A DNA stretch of 64,000 nucleotides from Clostridia bacterium (GTDB taxonomy: Bacteria; Bacillota; Clostridia; Oscillospirales; Acutalibacteraceae), in NCBI GenBank assembly GCA_017380575.1, contig JAFODS010000028.1, forward strand, positions 1 through 64,000, in the 5' to 3' direction. A model generated the notes under the pieces. The model did no database searches. It was not told where the DNA came from and was given only the letters and a program-made list of their open reading frames with translations. Position numbers and translations under genes: made by a program. Positions 42,500 through 50,870 of this stretch are shown here, piece after piece. Within the stretch, counting starts at the first letter, position 1. Every line of letters begins with the position of its first letter.

Positions 42500-43789
42500 T
42501 TATTCTTTCCAGCCTTCAATAAGCTCGTTGATGCATTCGTCATAGATTGAATAGAATTTATTTACGATTTCCTTATCTTTCTCGTTACCTCTTACACCCA
42601 TAGCAAGAATGCAGTCTTCTTTGTATGTTATAACTGAAAGAAGAACGAAAGGCTTATACTTAACGGCACCGCTCATAAAGCCGTAGATAGGCTCATGACC
42701 GCAGATTGTTGTACCTACAGGATCGATAAATCCGATATTACTCATTGCAAGATGCGGATTTGCATAGCCGATTTTAACAGCAATCTCGCCGATAGCATGC
42801 GGAAGAGTATAACCAAAGTTAAGAAGCGGAAGGCCGTACATACCCATAAACTTGTCCTGTTTGAACTTGTTTGTGCTCTCTGCAACAAGTTTAAGTGTTT
42901 CAAAGATATCCTTACCGAGATGAGGGATATTAACCTGCATCCACGCTGTGTGGTTCGTAAGACCGACGCCCTTCATATCCTTGATATATCTTCGAAGGTC
43001 AATTGCACCTGCGATTGTAAGACTGTCTTTTTTATCAAAATTTGCAAGTCTGTAAACAGCTTCGTAATATGCTGTCATAAGAATATCATTAAGAGTAAAG
43101 CCGTTCTTCTTACCAAGCACTTTTATATTCTTGAACGCTTCCCTGTCAAGGTTATGCTTTGCCATAAAAGACTTGTCGTCCGGGCGGCTTTCTGTAAGCG
43201 GGAACTTGTGCGGGTCCTTAACCGACGGATTTCGGATAAGCTTGCCTGCAGCCTTTCTATCCTCTTCAGAAAGATCACGGTAAATCATCTTATGTGATCT
43301 TGAACCTGTACGGATATCGTTAGGCATCTCGCCTGTTTCGACAAATCTGTTGTAGTCCTGACACATTTTAACGGTGAGATATTTTGTATCACCGCCGTCA
43401 AAACACATATGGTTCGAAACAAAACAAAAAGCTGTTTTTCCTTCGTAATAGAAAAGACCTACACGGAACTGGAGCTTATCGGACGGGTTGATTTCCTGCA
43501 TAAGGAATTCTTCAATAACCGCTTCCTTCTCAGACTCCTTGATATGTCTGATTGTAAACGCATCGTCAACATTATAAGGATTAACCACCCAGTACGGACG
43601 GATAACGCTGTGAACGAATGAAGAATGAAGAATCGGTGCTTTTTCATAAAGATTTGACACAAACTTTTTGATAATGTCTGCATCAAGCTCAAAATCATAA
43701 TGAAGTTCTACGTGGATAACTCTGTCATTATAGCTTCTGAAAAGATAATGAAGCTTATCCCACATTTCTGCCTGAAGTTTCTGTGCCAT
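42500..43789 (-). CDS. Condensation-like/CAT-superfamily acyltransferase
   Basis: The 429-residue protein belongs to the chloramphenicol-acetyltransferase-like superfamily that includes PapA, WS/DGAT and NRPS condensation domains. The active-site HXXXDG motif is HMCFDGG, within CFVSNHMCFDGGDTKYL. A second block, GLTNHTAWMQVNIPHL, and AMSNIGFIDPVGTTICGHEP line up with the DFGWG region of the superfamily. Substrates are unknown. No carrier protein or synthetase gene is nearby, so it is probably a free-standing transferase. The start is ATG at 43789, 10 bases after AGGAGG; GTG at 43822 would include that site. It has its own promoter and terminator. Confidence 0.8.
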   Translation of the reverse strand: MAQKLQAEMWDKLHYLFRSYNDRVIHVELHYDFELDADIIKKFVSNLYEKAPILHSSFVHSVIRPYWVVNPYNVDDAFTIRHIKESEKEAVIEEFLMQEINPSDKLQFRVGLFYYEGKTAFCFVSNHMCFDGGDTKYLTVKMCQDYNRFVETGEMPNDIRTGSRSHKMIYRDLSEEDRKAAGKLIRNPSVKDPHKFPLTESRPDDKSFMAKHNLDREAFKNIKVLGKKNGFTLNDILMTAYYEAVYRLANFDKKDSLTIAGAIDLRRYIKDMKGVGLTNHTAWMQVNIPHLGKDIFETLKLVAESTNKFKQDKFMGMYGLPLLNFGYTLPHAIGEIAVKIGYANPHLAMSNIGFIDPVGTTICGHEPIYGFMSGAVKYKPFVLLSVITYKEDCILAMGVRGNEKDKEIVNKFYSIYDECINELIEGWKE

Positions 43790-43833
43790 GGGGGTCATAC
43801 CTCCTGAATTTATTTTTTGCACACAACGGCGTT

Positions 43834-43863
43834 ATTTTATCATAATTATCAATCAAAAATCAA
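43834..43863 (-). promoter_or_regulatory. Probable promoter of the acyltransferase gene
   Basis: Minus strand TTGATT (43858-43863), an 18-base spacer ending TGA, then TAAAAT (43834-43839). Confidence 0.5.
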
Positions 43864-43896
43864 GACAAAAATTTCGTTAGTGTCGGATATCTCAAT

Positions 43897-44649
43897 TCAT
43901 TTAGGTAAATAATCCGTCAAAATTTCTTCAATCTTCTTTTTGTGAATATTCCCGCCGAGTACATCTCCGTTTGCACTGAAACATATTGCTTTAACATCAT
44001 ACGGATCTTCGTCGTAAGGATTTTTTGTTTCTTTACTTAAATCAAAGTATTCGCTTAAATATACAAGTGCATTTCCGCTTGGAAAAATGACATTTCCCTC
44101 AGCTGTTTCAATATTCATTACATTGAAATCTGCAAGCAACTCTTTGGTTTTAATATTATACGGATTTTCGTCCTGAGGACTTACGAGCCAGGCAGGATGA
44201 ACTTTGATTTCAACATCGGTCTCCTTAACAGCCTGAGCGAACATTTTTACATATTCAAGAGGTATCGTTTCCTGATGAAAAGCGTCAACAGAAAGCAGAA
44301 TTTCATTAACGCCGCTTTCAGCCAACTTTTCTGCGACAAGCTTAATCTTGTCGGAATCCTTGCTGAAATATCCGTTGGTTATAAGCTGTCTTTTTGGTAT
44401 ATTCATTTCACGGGCAGCTTTATGTATTTCAAATACGGTTTCGGGATAAAGCAAAGGCTCACCGCCGAAAGTCATAACGGATTCAATGTCATACTCCCCT
44501 GCTATTTTGCGGACAGCATCTGCGGCACTATGCTTATCAATATTTTCAGAGCTTCTGTGTTCACCCTGAGAGCAATGCCTGCACTTACCCGTGCAAGCCA
44601 TAGTAACAACAAATTCTATCCGGTTTAAGTTTTTGAGATATTTATTCAT
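43897..44649 (-). CDS. Short radical SAM protein without an extra domain
   Basis: The 250-residue protein has the canonical cluster motif ACTGKCRHCSQ (CX3CX2C) and the GGE motif TFGGEPLLY. It also has LITNGYF and LLSVDAFHQE of the radical SAM fold. There is no SPASM or twitch domain; a single Cys (AICFSANGDVLGG) near the C-terminus is reminiscent of a remnant. Function is unknown. It is the last gene of a long minus-strand run; the gap to the rhomboid gene is nine bases. Activating enzymes and peptide maturases share this layout, but neither substrate is present here. Confidence 0.8.
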   Translation of the reverse strand: MNKYLKNLNRIEFVVTMACTGKCRHCSQGEHRSSENIDKHSAADAVRKIAGEYDIESVMTFGGEPLLYPETVFEIHKAAREMNIPKRQLITNGYFSKDSDKIKLVAEKLAESGVNEILLSVDAFHQETIPLEYVKMFAQAVKETDVEIKVHPAWLVSPQDENPYNIKTKELLADFNVMNIETAEGNVIFPSGNALVYLSEYFDLSKETKNPYDEDPYDVKAICFSANGDVLGGNIHKKKIEEILTDYLPK

Positions 44650-44658
44650 TCAATCACC

Positions 44659-45243
44659 TCAGCACAAAACAAGACCTGTAAGCAAGCCCCCGACAAAGCC
44701 TGAAATATGTTCAAAAGCAGTTGCCTTACCAACGAGCATACCGCCTACTGTATAAATCGCCAAAACTATCAGTGCGATTGTCGGCACGGGAGAAAAGAAA
44801 ACCGTTCCGTTTTTGACAGCGAGTATAACAAACACAGCAATAAGACCGTAAATTCCCGTAGATGCTCCTTCGCCCTCGTGGAGCTTATATACAAAAGCCA
44901 TATACAACCCCGATATTAACACAGAAACGATATAGCAAAGTGTAGTTTTTGCCGTACCGAGCTGAGATTCAACGGCGTATCCGACAATGAGGGTTGCGGT
45001 TACATTTGATACGATGTGCCACGTTCCGATATGAAGAAGCGAAGAAGACACCAATCGCCATACTTGTCCGGATTTGATTTTCTTTTCAGACAAATGCAGC
45101 GCGTGGTTTATGTAGCCTTTGTTGTGTCCTGACCATAGCTTTTCTTTGAGAGTTACTGTTTCTGTTTTAGGGATTATTATGAAGTTATCAAGAATATAAA
45201 TTAAAACAATGATTGCACAAAACATCAATGTAAAAATCGGCAT
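44659..45243 (-). CDS. Rhomboid-family intramembrane protease
   Basis: The 194-residue protein has about six hydrophobic segments. QVWRLVSSSLLHIGTWHIVSN is the conserved loop and His-containing motif (HXXXN). The catalytic Ser lies in EGASTGIYG, which replaces the usual GXSG by GAST, and the catalytic His is in AFEHISGFVGGLLTG. Both active residues are therefore present, but the loop around Ser differs by one position. It probably cleaves membrane proteins within the lipid bilayer. It has no recognised partner here. The surrounding genes suggest no clear pathway. Confidence 0.85.
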   Translation of the reverse strand: MPIFTLMFCAIIVLIYILDNFIIIPKTETVTLKEKLWSGHNKGYINHALHLSEKKIKSGQVWRLVSSSLLHIGTWHIVSNVTATLIVGYAVESQLGTAKTTLCYIVSVLISGLYMAFVYKLHEGEGASTGIYGLIAVFVILAVKNGTVFFSPVPTIALIVLAIYTVGGMLVGKATAFEHISGFVGGLLTGLVLC

Positions 45244-45260
45244 ATTGGTTCTCCCTTATT

Positions 45261-46049
45261 TCAAATCTTTTTATTCAACCATTCCACAGACCGCTTTAAT
45301 CCGTCAATAGTATTTGTTTCCAGAACCACTCTGCAGTTCTGCTCTTTTGCAAGATTGATATATTTCATAATATCAGTTTCACCTGCACCGAGTGCAAGGT
45401 GATTTTTCTTACCTTTTGCGTCGTGTAAATGAACATGATGCAAGCGGTCTTTGTGTTTCATTACAAATTCTTCGTCAGCTTCTCCGATTGAGTAGTTGTG
45501 TCCTATGTCAAAAGTCAGAGCAAAAGCATTACTCTCTAAAAGTATTTCAATAGCTTCCTTTTGAAAATCTTCGTAACCGTCGCAGTTCTCAATGCAGATT
45601 TTGATATCATCATCACCGATAGCGACTTCGCACATATTTCTGAACAAAACAATACTTTTGAGATATTGTTCTCTGTATTCCGAGAAAAGATAGACCTTTC
45701 TGTCAGGCAAGGTAAAATAAACACCTCTTGCCATATGCATATTAACCACCCTGACACCAAGCTGTTTTGCAATTTCTATGGTATCAGCAACAGTTTTTGT
45801 GTATGCCTCGGCAACATAAGGGTTGAAATCGCTTACATTAAGATTTTCGTCAAGGTGAATTGTGTAGTAAATGCTGTATTTATCGGCAATGTTTTTGAAA
45901 TAATCCACATCGATTTTCGGGAGCTGATACTGCGGCATATTCATATTTAGTTCTATAAAATCAAGACCCAACTCTGTGCAAAGTTTTACACATTCTTCAA
46001 GTGAGCTTGCTTCAATCAATGTGGGTATACCGAAGTTTATTTTAAGCAT
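45261..46049 (-). CDS. Sugar phosphate isomerase/epimerase, TIM-barrel
   Basis: The 262-residue protein belongs to the xylose isomerase-like / AP-endonuclease-2 fold. It has the family features FIELNMNMPQYQLP, VVNMHMARG, KICIENCDGYEDF (metal-binding Glu), FDIGHNYSIGEAD and HHVHLHDAKGKKNHLALGAGET. These carry the expected metal ligands Glu, Asp, His and Glu. The start is ATG at 46049 with GAGGAG before it. Substrate is unknown; some members act on inositol or keto sugars. It starts two bases after the stop codon of the P-loop kinase gene. Confidence 0.85.
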   Translation of the reverse strand: MLKINFGIPTLIEASSLEECVKLCTELGLDFIELNMNMPQYQLPKIDVDYFKNIADKYSIYYTIHLDENLNVSDFNPYVAEAYTKTVADTIEIAKQLGVRVVNMHMARGVYFTLPDRKVYLFSEYREQYLKSIVLFRNMCEVAIGDDDIKICIENCDGYEDFQKEAIEILLESNAFALTFDIGHNYSIGEADEEFVMKHKDRLHHVHLHDAKGKKNHLALGAGETDIMKYINLAKEQNCRVVLETNTIDGLKRSVEWLNKKI

Positions 46050-46050
46050 A

Positions 46051-46533
46051 TCACACACTCCTCATAAATTCATCAACCTGCCGTTTGGTTTTTAAAATAA
46101 CGGTTTTGTTTTTGTATTTCTCCGTAATTTCATTATAGAACGCTCGTCTTTCATTGTTTCTGCATCCGTAAAGGATAAACTTAACAAACCACCAATTCAG
46201 ATCGTTTTTATACCCGTCTTTTCTTCGCAGTTTTGTACGCTTCAATGCTCTGAAAAAGCAGGTTACACGCGGAAAAAGCAAGAGAATAATTTTGTCTGCA
46301 CTTTCCAGTCTTTCGTCAATCATCAAATATGTATAATACCCGTCAATAATCCAATTGTCATTTTCCATAAAACCTTTGACCTTTGGTAACACAACCGCAT
46401 CGTCAACAGGTTTCCATTCCCTATCCCACTTGATATCGTCAAGATGCAGAACGGGAATATTTTTCTTTTGAGAAAGATATTCTGAAAGATATGTTTTTCC
46501 GCTTCCGGCGTATCCTAATACTGCAATTTTCAT
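46051..46533 (-). CDS. P-loop kinase, FlaR/topology-modulation-like
   Basis: The 160-residue ATPase resembles adenylate-kinase-like small P-loop proteins called FlaR or DNA topology modulation protein. Walker A is LGYAGSGKTYLSEYL, followed by LHLDDIKWDREW, WIIDGYYTYLMIDERLESAD and ILLLFPRVTCFFRALKRT. A related but nonsense-interrupted kinase-GNAT fusion lies upstream at 46995-47984. Substrate is unknown. Adjoining genes overlap or abut, so it is a member of the copper-operon run. Confidence 0.82.
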   Translation of the reverse strand: MKIAVLGYAGSGKTYLSEYLSQKKNIPVLHLDDIKWDREWKPVDDAVVLPKVKGFMENDNWIIDGYYTYLMIDERLESADKIILLLFPRVTCFFRALKRTKLRRKDGYKNDLNWWFVKFILYGCRNNERRAFYNEITEKYKNKTVILKTKRQVDEFMRSV

Positions 46534-46534
46534 T

Positions 46535-47014
46535 TTATATCCTCTTCATCAGTTTGTAATATTCACTGTCTTCGTCGGCTCCTTCAAACAAAACCTCTGT
46601 GAAGCCGTACTTTCTGTACAAATGAAGTGCGTTTACATTGTCTTTATCAACGCCGATTGTCATTTCCGAAAAGCCTGATTCCTTTGCTTTTTTAATCAAA
46701 AATTCAAGAATTTCACTTCCGATACCACGGTTGCGGTATTCCTTTTTAACAATCATTCTTGAAACATAAACACGCCTGTCAGGTATTGTATAATCCGGGT
46801 CGCCCGTATCAAAAACCAGTGCACCCTCACCGATGAAATCACCGTTGATTTTGTAAATAAAAACCTGACGCTTGCCTGATACAATTTCTTCGCGCCATTT
46901 TTCAGCAAGGGGTTGTGCTTTCATATTCCAGATATTGGAGCATTTGTGATAGTCTTCAACGCTGAGGGGTTCTATTATACAGTTTTTCTGTTTGTTAAAT
47001 ATCATCATTTTCAT
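46535..47014 (-). CDS. GNAT-family N-acetyltransferase
   Basis: The 159-residue enzyme transfers an acetyl group from acetyl-CoA to an amine. The acetyl-CoA loop is SRMIVKKEYRNRGIGSEILE (Q/R-X-X-G-X-G/A type). Motif B reads MTIGVDKDNVNALHLYRKYG, ending in FTEVLFEG. No specific substrate can be inferred. It begins inside the 3' end of the kinase-GNAT fusion (20-base overlap) and is followed two bases later by the FlaR-like kinase. Of the ATG codons near 47014, 47008 and 47005, the first is chosen provisionally. Confidence 0.85.
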   Translation of the reverse strand: MKMMIFNKQKNCIIEPLSVEDYHKCSNIWNMKAQPLAEKWREEIVSGKRQVFIYKINGDFIGEGALVFDTGDPDYTIPDRRVYVSRMIVKKEYRNRGIGSEILEFLIKKAKESGFSEMTIGVDKDNVNALHLYRKYGFTEVLFEGADEDSEYYKLMKRI

Positions 47015-47984
47015 ACCACTCTTTTAATTTTTCAAACTGTCCTTTGAAGTGATAAGACCTGCCGTTCTTATTCAGTCCGACATTCTTCAGACCCAAATGT
47101 TCAAGAATTGCGATTGATTTTTCATTCTGAATGTTTGCAAAAGCATCAACAAATTCGATGCTATTATCAATCTTCGGAAGAATAAAACCGTACAGTTTTC
47201 TGAATATGCCATTGCCGTGATACTCGGGTTTAAGCTGAATTTCTTCCATTATGAAAGTATCCTCATTGGTAAAATACTGAAAAAATCCGATTAATTCATT
47301 ATAACGTTTAATCAGAACTATCTTTCTTTCAGCACGTTCAAGCCCTTCGCTGACAGAGTCAGACCAGCATATATAATCTTCTTCACGCGTATTCCCTGTC
47401 GGCGCAATTACGGTCATATTGTCGGCAAGAATATCAAAAATCTCTTTTGCCTTTTGCGAAAAATCTGTTTTGTTCAGAAATTCAAATGTTATTAAAGAAA
47501 GATTTCTGATATATTCATCCGCATCTTCACGCGATTTGAAAATTATTACAGTTTTATCTTCCTTGTATTTTTCAATTAAACTGTATATTTTCGGCAAGGT
47601 TGTTTCAGGAAATTCTCTTATAAAAGCTTCAAATTCAGGGTCAAGCTCAGTTTCAATCCAGGGCATATCGTAGCGTTCTTTGCCGATTCTGTCTGTTGCT
47701 CCCTGAATGCATGCCTACGTCGGCAGATCAAAAAGAAAAACCGTATCACATTCCTGCATACGCATTTCGATTGTCCGTGAGTAATTGCCGTCGATTATCC
47801 ATTCGGGTGTGATGAATATCTCCTTTATCCGTTCGTCGAATTCTTCGCGTGGGATATGCGTTTTGTCAGGCTTGTGCCATATTGCATCAAGATAATAAAG
47901 CGGAAGACCCGTGCATTTCTGCAGTTTTTCCGCAAAGGTTGTTTTCCCCGAGCCCGGACAACCGATTATTATTGCTTTGTTCAT
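46995..47984 (-). pseudogene. Kinase-GNAT fusion broken by an in-frame TAG
   Basis: Reading 47984 to 46995 in one frame gives a FlaR-like P-loop kinase (IIIGCPGSGKTTFAEKL, LYYLDAIWHKPD, WIIDGNYSRTIEMR) through FLFDLPT. A TAG follows at 47715-47717, then the same protein resumes in frame as ACIQGATDRIGKERYDMPWI. It continues to IIFKSREDADEYI and then a GNAT domain (MEEIQLKPEYHGNGIFRKLY, ANIQNEKSIAILEHLGLKNV). One base change from GAG (a frequent Glu at that spot) or CAG would give TAG. The C-terminal GNAT part could still be translated alone from ATG at 47666. Start overlaps the copA stop. Confidence 0.8.
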
Positions 47985-48184
47985 TATAAAACCTTATATC
48001 CCTGTGCTTCGATGACGGATTTGATTTTGTCATCTGCAAGCTCGGCATTGAGTGTAAGAACTGCGGTACCTTCAACGTGGCTTGTTACTGCAGAATCAAC
48101 CTCTGCAAGCTCCTCAAGAATAGCCTTGACACGTGCCTCACAATGCGGACACATCATACCTTCAATTTTAACTGTCTTTTCCAT
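47984..48184 (-). CDS. Possible free CopZ-like copper chaperone from an internal start
   Basis: The last 66 codons of copA encode a complete heavy-metal-associated domain, MEKTVKIEGMMCPHCEARVK onward, with the CXXC (Cys-Pro-His-Cys) copper site. The ATG at 48184 is preceded by AAGGAG nine bases away. The linker before it (STKHDRKIKQKNTKEKKI) looks like untranslated spacer, not a domain. A standalone chaperone of about 66 residues is the normal size of CopZ. So the gene may yield both the long CopA and a short CopZ. Confidence 0.5.
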   Translation of the reverse strand: MEKTVKIEGMMCPHCEARVKAILEELAEVDSAVTSHVEGTAVLTLNAELADDKIKSVIEAQGYKVL

Positions 48185-50476
48185 AATCTTTTTCTCCTTT
48201 GTATTTTTTTGTTTTATTTTTCTGTCGTGCTTTGTGCTGTGAACCTTAAAAAGATTCAGTCGCAAAGCATTCATAACAACGCAGAAGCTTGAAAGGCTCA
48301 TAGCTGCTGCGCCGAACATCGGGTTAAGCTGCAGACCGAACAACGGAATCCAGACACCTGCCGCGAGTGGAATTCCGATAACATTATAAATGAATGCCCA
48401 GAACAGATTTTCCTTAATGTTTCTGAAAGCCGCCCTGCTGAGTCTTATTGCCGCAGGAACATCCGTCAGCTTACTTTTCATAAGCACAATATCCGCGGCG
48501 TCAATTGCAACATCTGTACCTGCACCGATTGCTATGCCAATGTCAGCACGGGTTAGTGCAGGAGAATCGTTGATTCCGTCACCGACCATTGCAACCTTTC
48601 CGTTTTTCTGCAGATTTCTTATAACCTTTTCTTTTCCGTCAGGAAGCACACCTGCTATTACTTCATCAACACCAACCTGAGCTCCGATGGACTTTGCCGT
48701 GTTTTCGTTATCGCCCGTAAGCATAACAACTCTGATTCCCATAACGTGAAGTTCACGGATTGCCTGCGGACTTTCAGGCTTTATTACATCCGCAACGGCG
48801 ATTATTCCGACAAGCTTACCGTTTTTTACAAACCACAGCGGTGTTTTACCTCGCTTTGAAAGCTCGTCTGCCTTCAGTTTCATTTCAGATTGAATATTAC
48901 AACAATTTTCAATAAACCTCAGATTTCCTGCAATAATGTTTTCACCGTTGATTATACCTTCAACACCGCTGCCTGCTCTTGCATTGAACGAGGTTACATC
49001 ATAAGGAATAACGTTTTCTTTCTCACCCTTTTTCACAACCGCCTGAGCCAACGGATGCTCGCTTTTCTTTTCAAGAGAATATGCGATTTTTATAAGCTCT
49101 TTTTCGCTGAAATCGGCAGAAGGAATAATATCCGTCACTTCAGGGTTGCCGAGTGTTACCGTGCCTGTTTTGTCAAGCACAACCGTGCTGACTTTTCCTG
49201 CCTCTTCAAGAGAAACTGCAGTTTTGAAAAGTATTCCGTTTTTTGCACCGACTCCGTTTGCAACCATAATCGCAACAGGTGTTGCAAGGCCTAGAGCACA
49301 CGGACAGCTTATCACAAGAACCGATATTGCACGTGCAAGCGAAAATCCGACCGTCTGACCTGCGAGCGACCATACCGCGAAGGTAACAAAAGCAATCGCA
49401 ATAACCACAGGAACAAAAACGCCCGAAACCTTGTCTGCGATTTTTGCAACTGGAGCTTTTGTTGCAGATGCATCGCTTACCATTTCGATTATCTTAGCAA
49501 GAGCTGTATCTTCCCCGATTTTTGTAGCTTCGCAAACAAGATATCCCGAACGGTTAAGCGTACCCGCAGAAACGCTGTCACCGACTTTTTTATCAACAGG
49601 AATACTCTCGCCCGTAAGTGCCGATTCATCAACCGCACCCGAGCCTTCCGTTATAACTCCGTCTACAGGAACAGAGCTGCCCGGTTTCAGAACAAATATA
49701 TCACCTTTTTTTAACTGAGATATTTCAACCTCTGATTCAATACCACCTTTTAAAACAATCGCTGTTTCAGGTGCAAGATTTTTAAGTGCCTTCAGTGCAT
49801 CTGTCGTCTTTCCCTTTGAACGGGATTCAAGGATTTTGCCGACGGTTATCAGCACCAGTATCATCGCCGCAGATTCGAAATAAAGCCCGTGCATATAGTC
49901 TGAAACTGCCTGTGTATTTCCGTCAAGCTGAGCCTGAGTCATCGCAAAAAGAGCATACACGCTGTAGATAAACGATGCTGCCGAGCCAAGCGAAACGAGT
50001 GTATCCATATTGGGGGATTTTTTTAGCACCCCTTTTGCGCCCGAAATAAAGAATTTCTGATTGATAACCATTACCGCAATTGAAAGAAGCAGCTGGATTA
50101 ATCCTATTGCGACAAGATTATTTTCAAGCACCGACGGCAACGGCAATCCGAACATCGCATGTCCCATTGACACATACATAAGCGGAAGAAGAAAAACAAG
50201 AGATGCCGTAAATCTTTTTAAAAGCTTCGGTGTTTCGGTATCTTCAAGTGTCTGGTCTTTATTTTGCTTTGAGCCTTTTCCTTCTTCAAAAGCTTTGTAG
50301 CCTGCTTTTTCAACAGCCTTTATAATCTCTTCGGCTGCGGCTTTACCCTCAACACCCATTGAATTTGTAAGGAGATTAACCGTACAGGAATCAACGCCTT
50401 GGACGGAGCTGACAGCTTTTTCAACTCTTGCACTGCAGGCTGCACAGGTCATACCCGTTACTCTGAATTTCTGCAT
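47984..50476 (-). CDS. copA: Copper-exporting P-type ATPase with N- and C-terminal metal-binding domains
   Basis: Pumps Cu(I) out of the cell using ATP. The 830-residue protein opens with one HMA domain (MTCAACSARV, Cys11 and Cys14). Its membrane core has the CPC motif at 391-393 (ISCPCALGLATP), the TGES actuator (ALTGESIPVDKK) and the phosphorylation site DKTGT at 435-439. HPLAQAV and GDGINDSPAL complete the cytosolic domains. After the last membrane helices and a basic linker it carries a second HMA domain at 765-830. The gene follows csoR by 10 bases. A start for that second domain alone is discussed separately. Confidence 0.95.
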   Translation of the reverse strand: MQKFRVTGMTCAACSARVEKAVSSVQGVDSCTVNLLTNSMGVEGKAAAEEIIKAVEKAGYKAFEEGKGSKQNKDQTLEDTETPKLLKRFTASLVFLLPLMYVSMGHAMFGLPLPSVLENNLVAIGLIQLLLSIAVMVINQKFFISGAKGVLKKSPNMDTLVSLGSAASFIYSVYALFAMTQAQLDGNTQAVSDYMHGLYFESAAMILVLITVGKILESRSKGKTTDALKALKNLAPETAIVLKGGIESEVEISQLKKGDIFVLKPGSSVPVDGVITEGSGAVDESALTGESIPVDKKVGDSVSAGTLNRSGYLVCEATKIGEDTALAKIIEMVSDASATKAPVAKIADKVSGVFVPVVIAIAFVTFAVWSLAGQTVGFSLARAISVLVISCPCALGLATPVAIMVANGVGAKNGILFKTAVSLEEAGKVSTVVLDKTGTVTLGNPEVTDIIPSADFSEKELIKIAYSLEKKSEHPLAQAVVKKGEKENVIPYDVTSFNARAGSGVEGIINGENIIAGNLRFIENCCNIQSEMKLKADELSKRGKTPLWFVKNGKLVGIIAVADVIKPESPQAIRELHVMGIRVVMLTGDNENTAKSIGAQVGVDEVIAGVLPDGKEKVIRNLQKNGKVAMVGDGINDSPALTRADIGIAIGAGTDVAIDAADIVLMKSKLTDVPAAIRLSRAAFRNIKENLFWAFIYNVIGIPLAAGVWIPLFGLQLNPMFGAAAMSLSSFCVVMNALRLNLFKVHSTKHDRKIKQKNTKEKKIMEKTVKIEGMMCPHCEARVKAILEELAEVDSAVTSHVEGTAVLTLNAELADDKIKSVIEAQGYKVL

Positions 50477-50486
50477 AGAACCACCT

Positions 50487-50783
50487 CTATTTCATAAGCT
50501 TCTGCAAAGTTGCAACAAGCTCATCAACCGTTTCATCCTTGCCGTTTCTGATATCGTCGGCAACGCAGGTTTTAATATGATTTGAAAGAAGCTCTTTATT
50601 AAACGCGTTCAGTGCCGCATTGACAGCAGACACCTGAACGAGAATATCCGTACAGTAAGCGTCCTTTTCAACCATACCCTTAATTCCGCGTATCTGACCT
50701 TCAATACGGTTAAGGCGGTTAATAAGTGACTTGTACTCTTCTTCGCTTCTTTCTTTAGTTTTATGTGAACAACAATCTGCCAT
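50487..50783 (-). CDS. csoR: CsoR-family copper-sensing repressor
   Basis: The 98-residue all-helical repressor releases DNA on binding Cu(I). The copper ligands Cys44, His69 and Cys73 have the same spacing (25 then 4) as the classical CsoR Cys-His-Cys triad. RIEGQIRGIKGMVEKDAYC and NKELLSNHIKTCV surround them. Two extra Cys at residues 4-5 could add a second site. GGAG precedes the ATG. It is first in a copper-efflux operon, with the operator built into its own promoter. Confidence 0.95.
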   Translation of the reverse strand: MADCCSHKTKERSEEEYKSLINRLNRIEGQIRGIKGMVEKDAYCTDILVQVSAVNAALNAFNKELLSNHIKTCVADDIRNGKDETVDELVATLQKLMK

Positions 50784-50807
50784 ACCTTCACTCCTTTTTA
50801 CGATAAA

Positions 50808-50836
50808 ATTATATACCCCCTGAGGGTATATGTCAA
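50808..50836 (-). promoter_or_regulatory. CsoR-repressed consensus promoter of csoR-copA
   Basis: Minus strand TTGACA (50831-50836), exactly 17 bases, then TATAAT (50808-50813). The palindrome TATACCCCCTGAGGGTATA at 50812-50830 fills the spacer. TACCC...GGGTA is the typical CsoR operator, so repression by promoter occlusion is expected. Confidence 0.92.
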
Positions 50837-50844
50837 GATATAAA

Positions 50845-50866
50845 AAGACCGCCCTGAGGCGGTCTT
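50845..50866 (-). terminator. Terminator after the GH3 gene
   Basis: A 9-bp stem, AAGACCGCC / GGCGGTCTT, around CTGA, followed on the minus strand by TTTTTATATC. It separates the GH3 gene from the csoR promoter. Confidence 0.88.
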
Positions 50867-50870
50867 AAAA

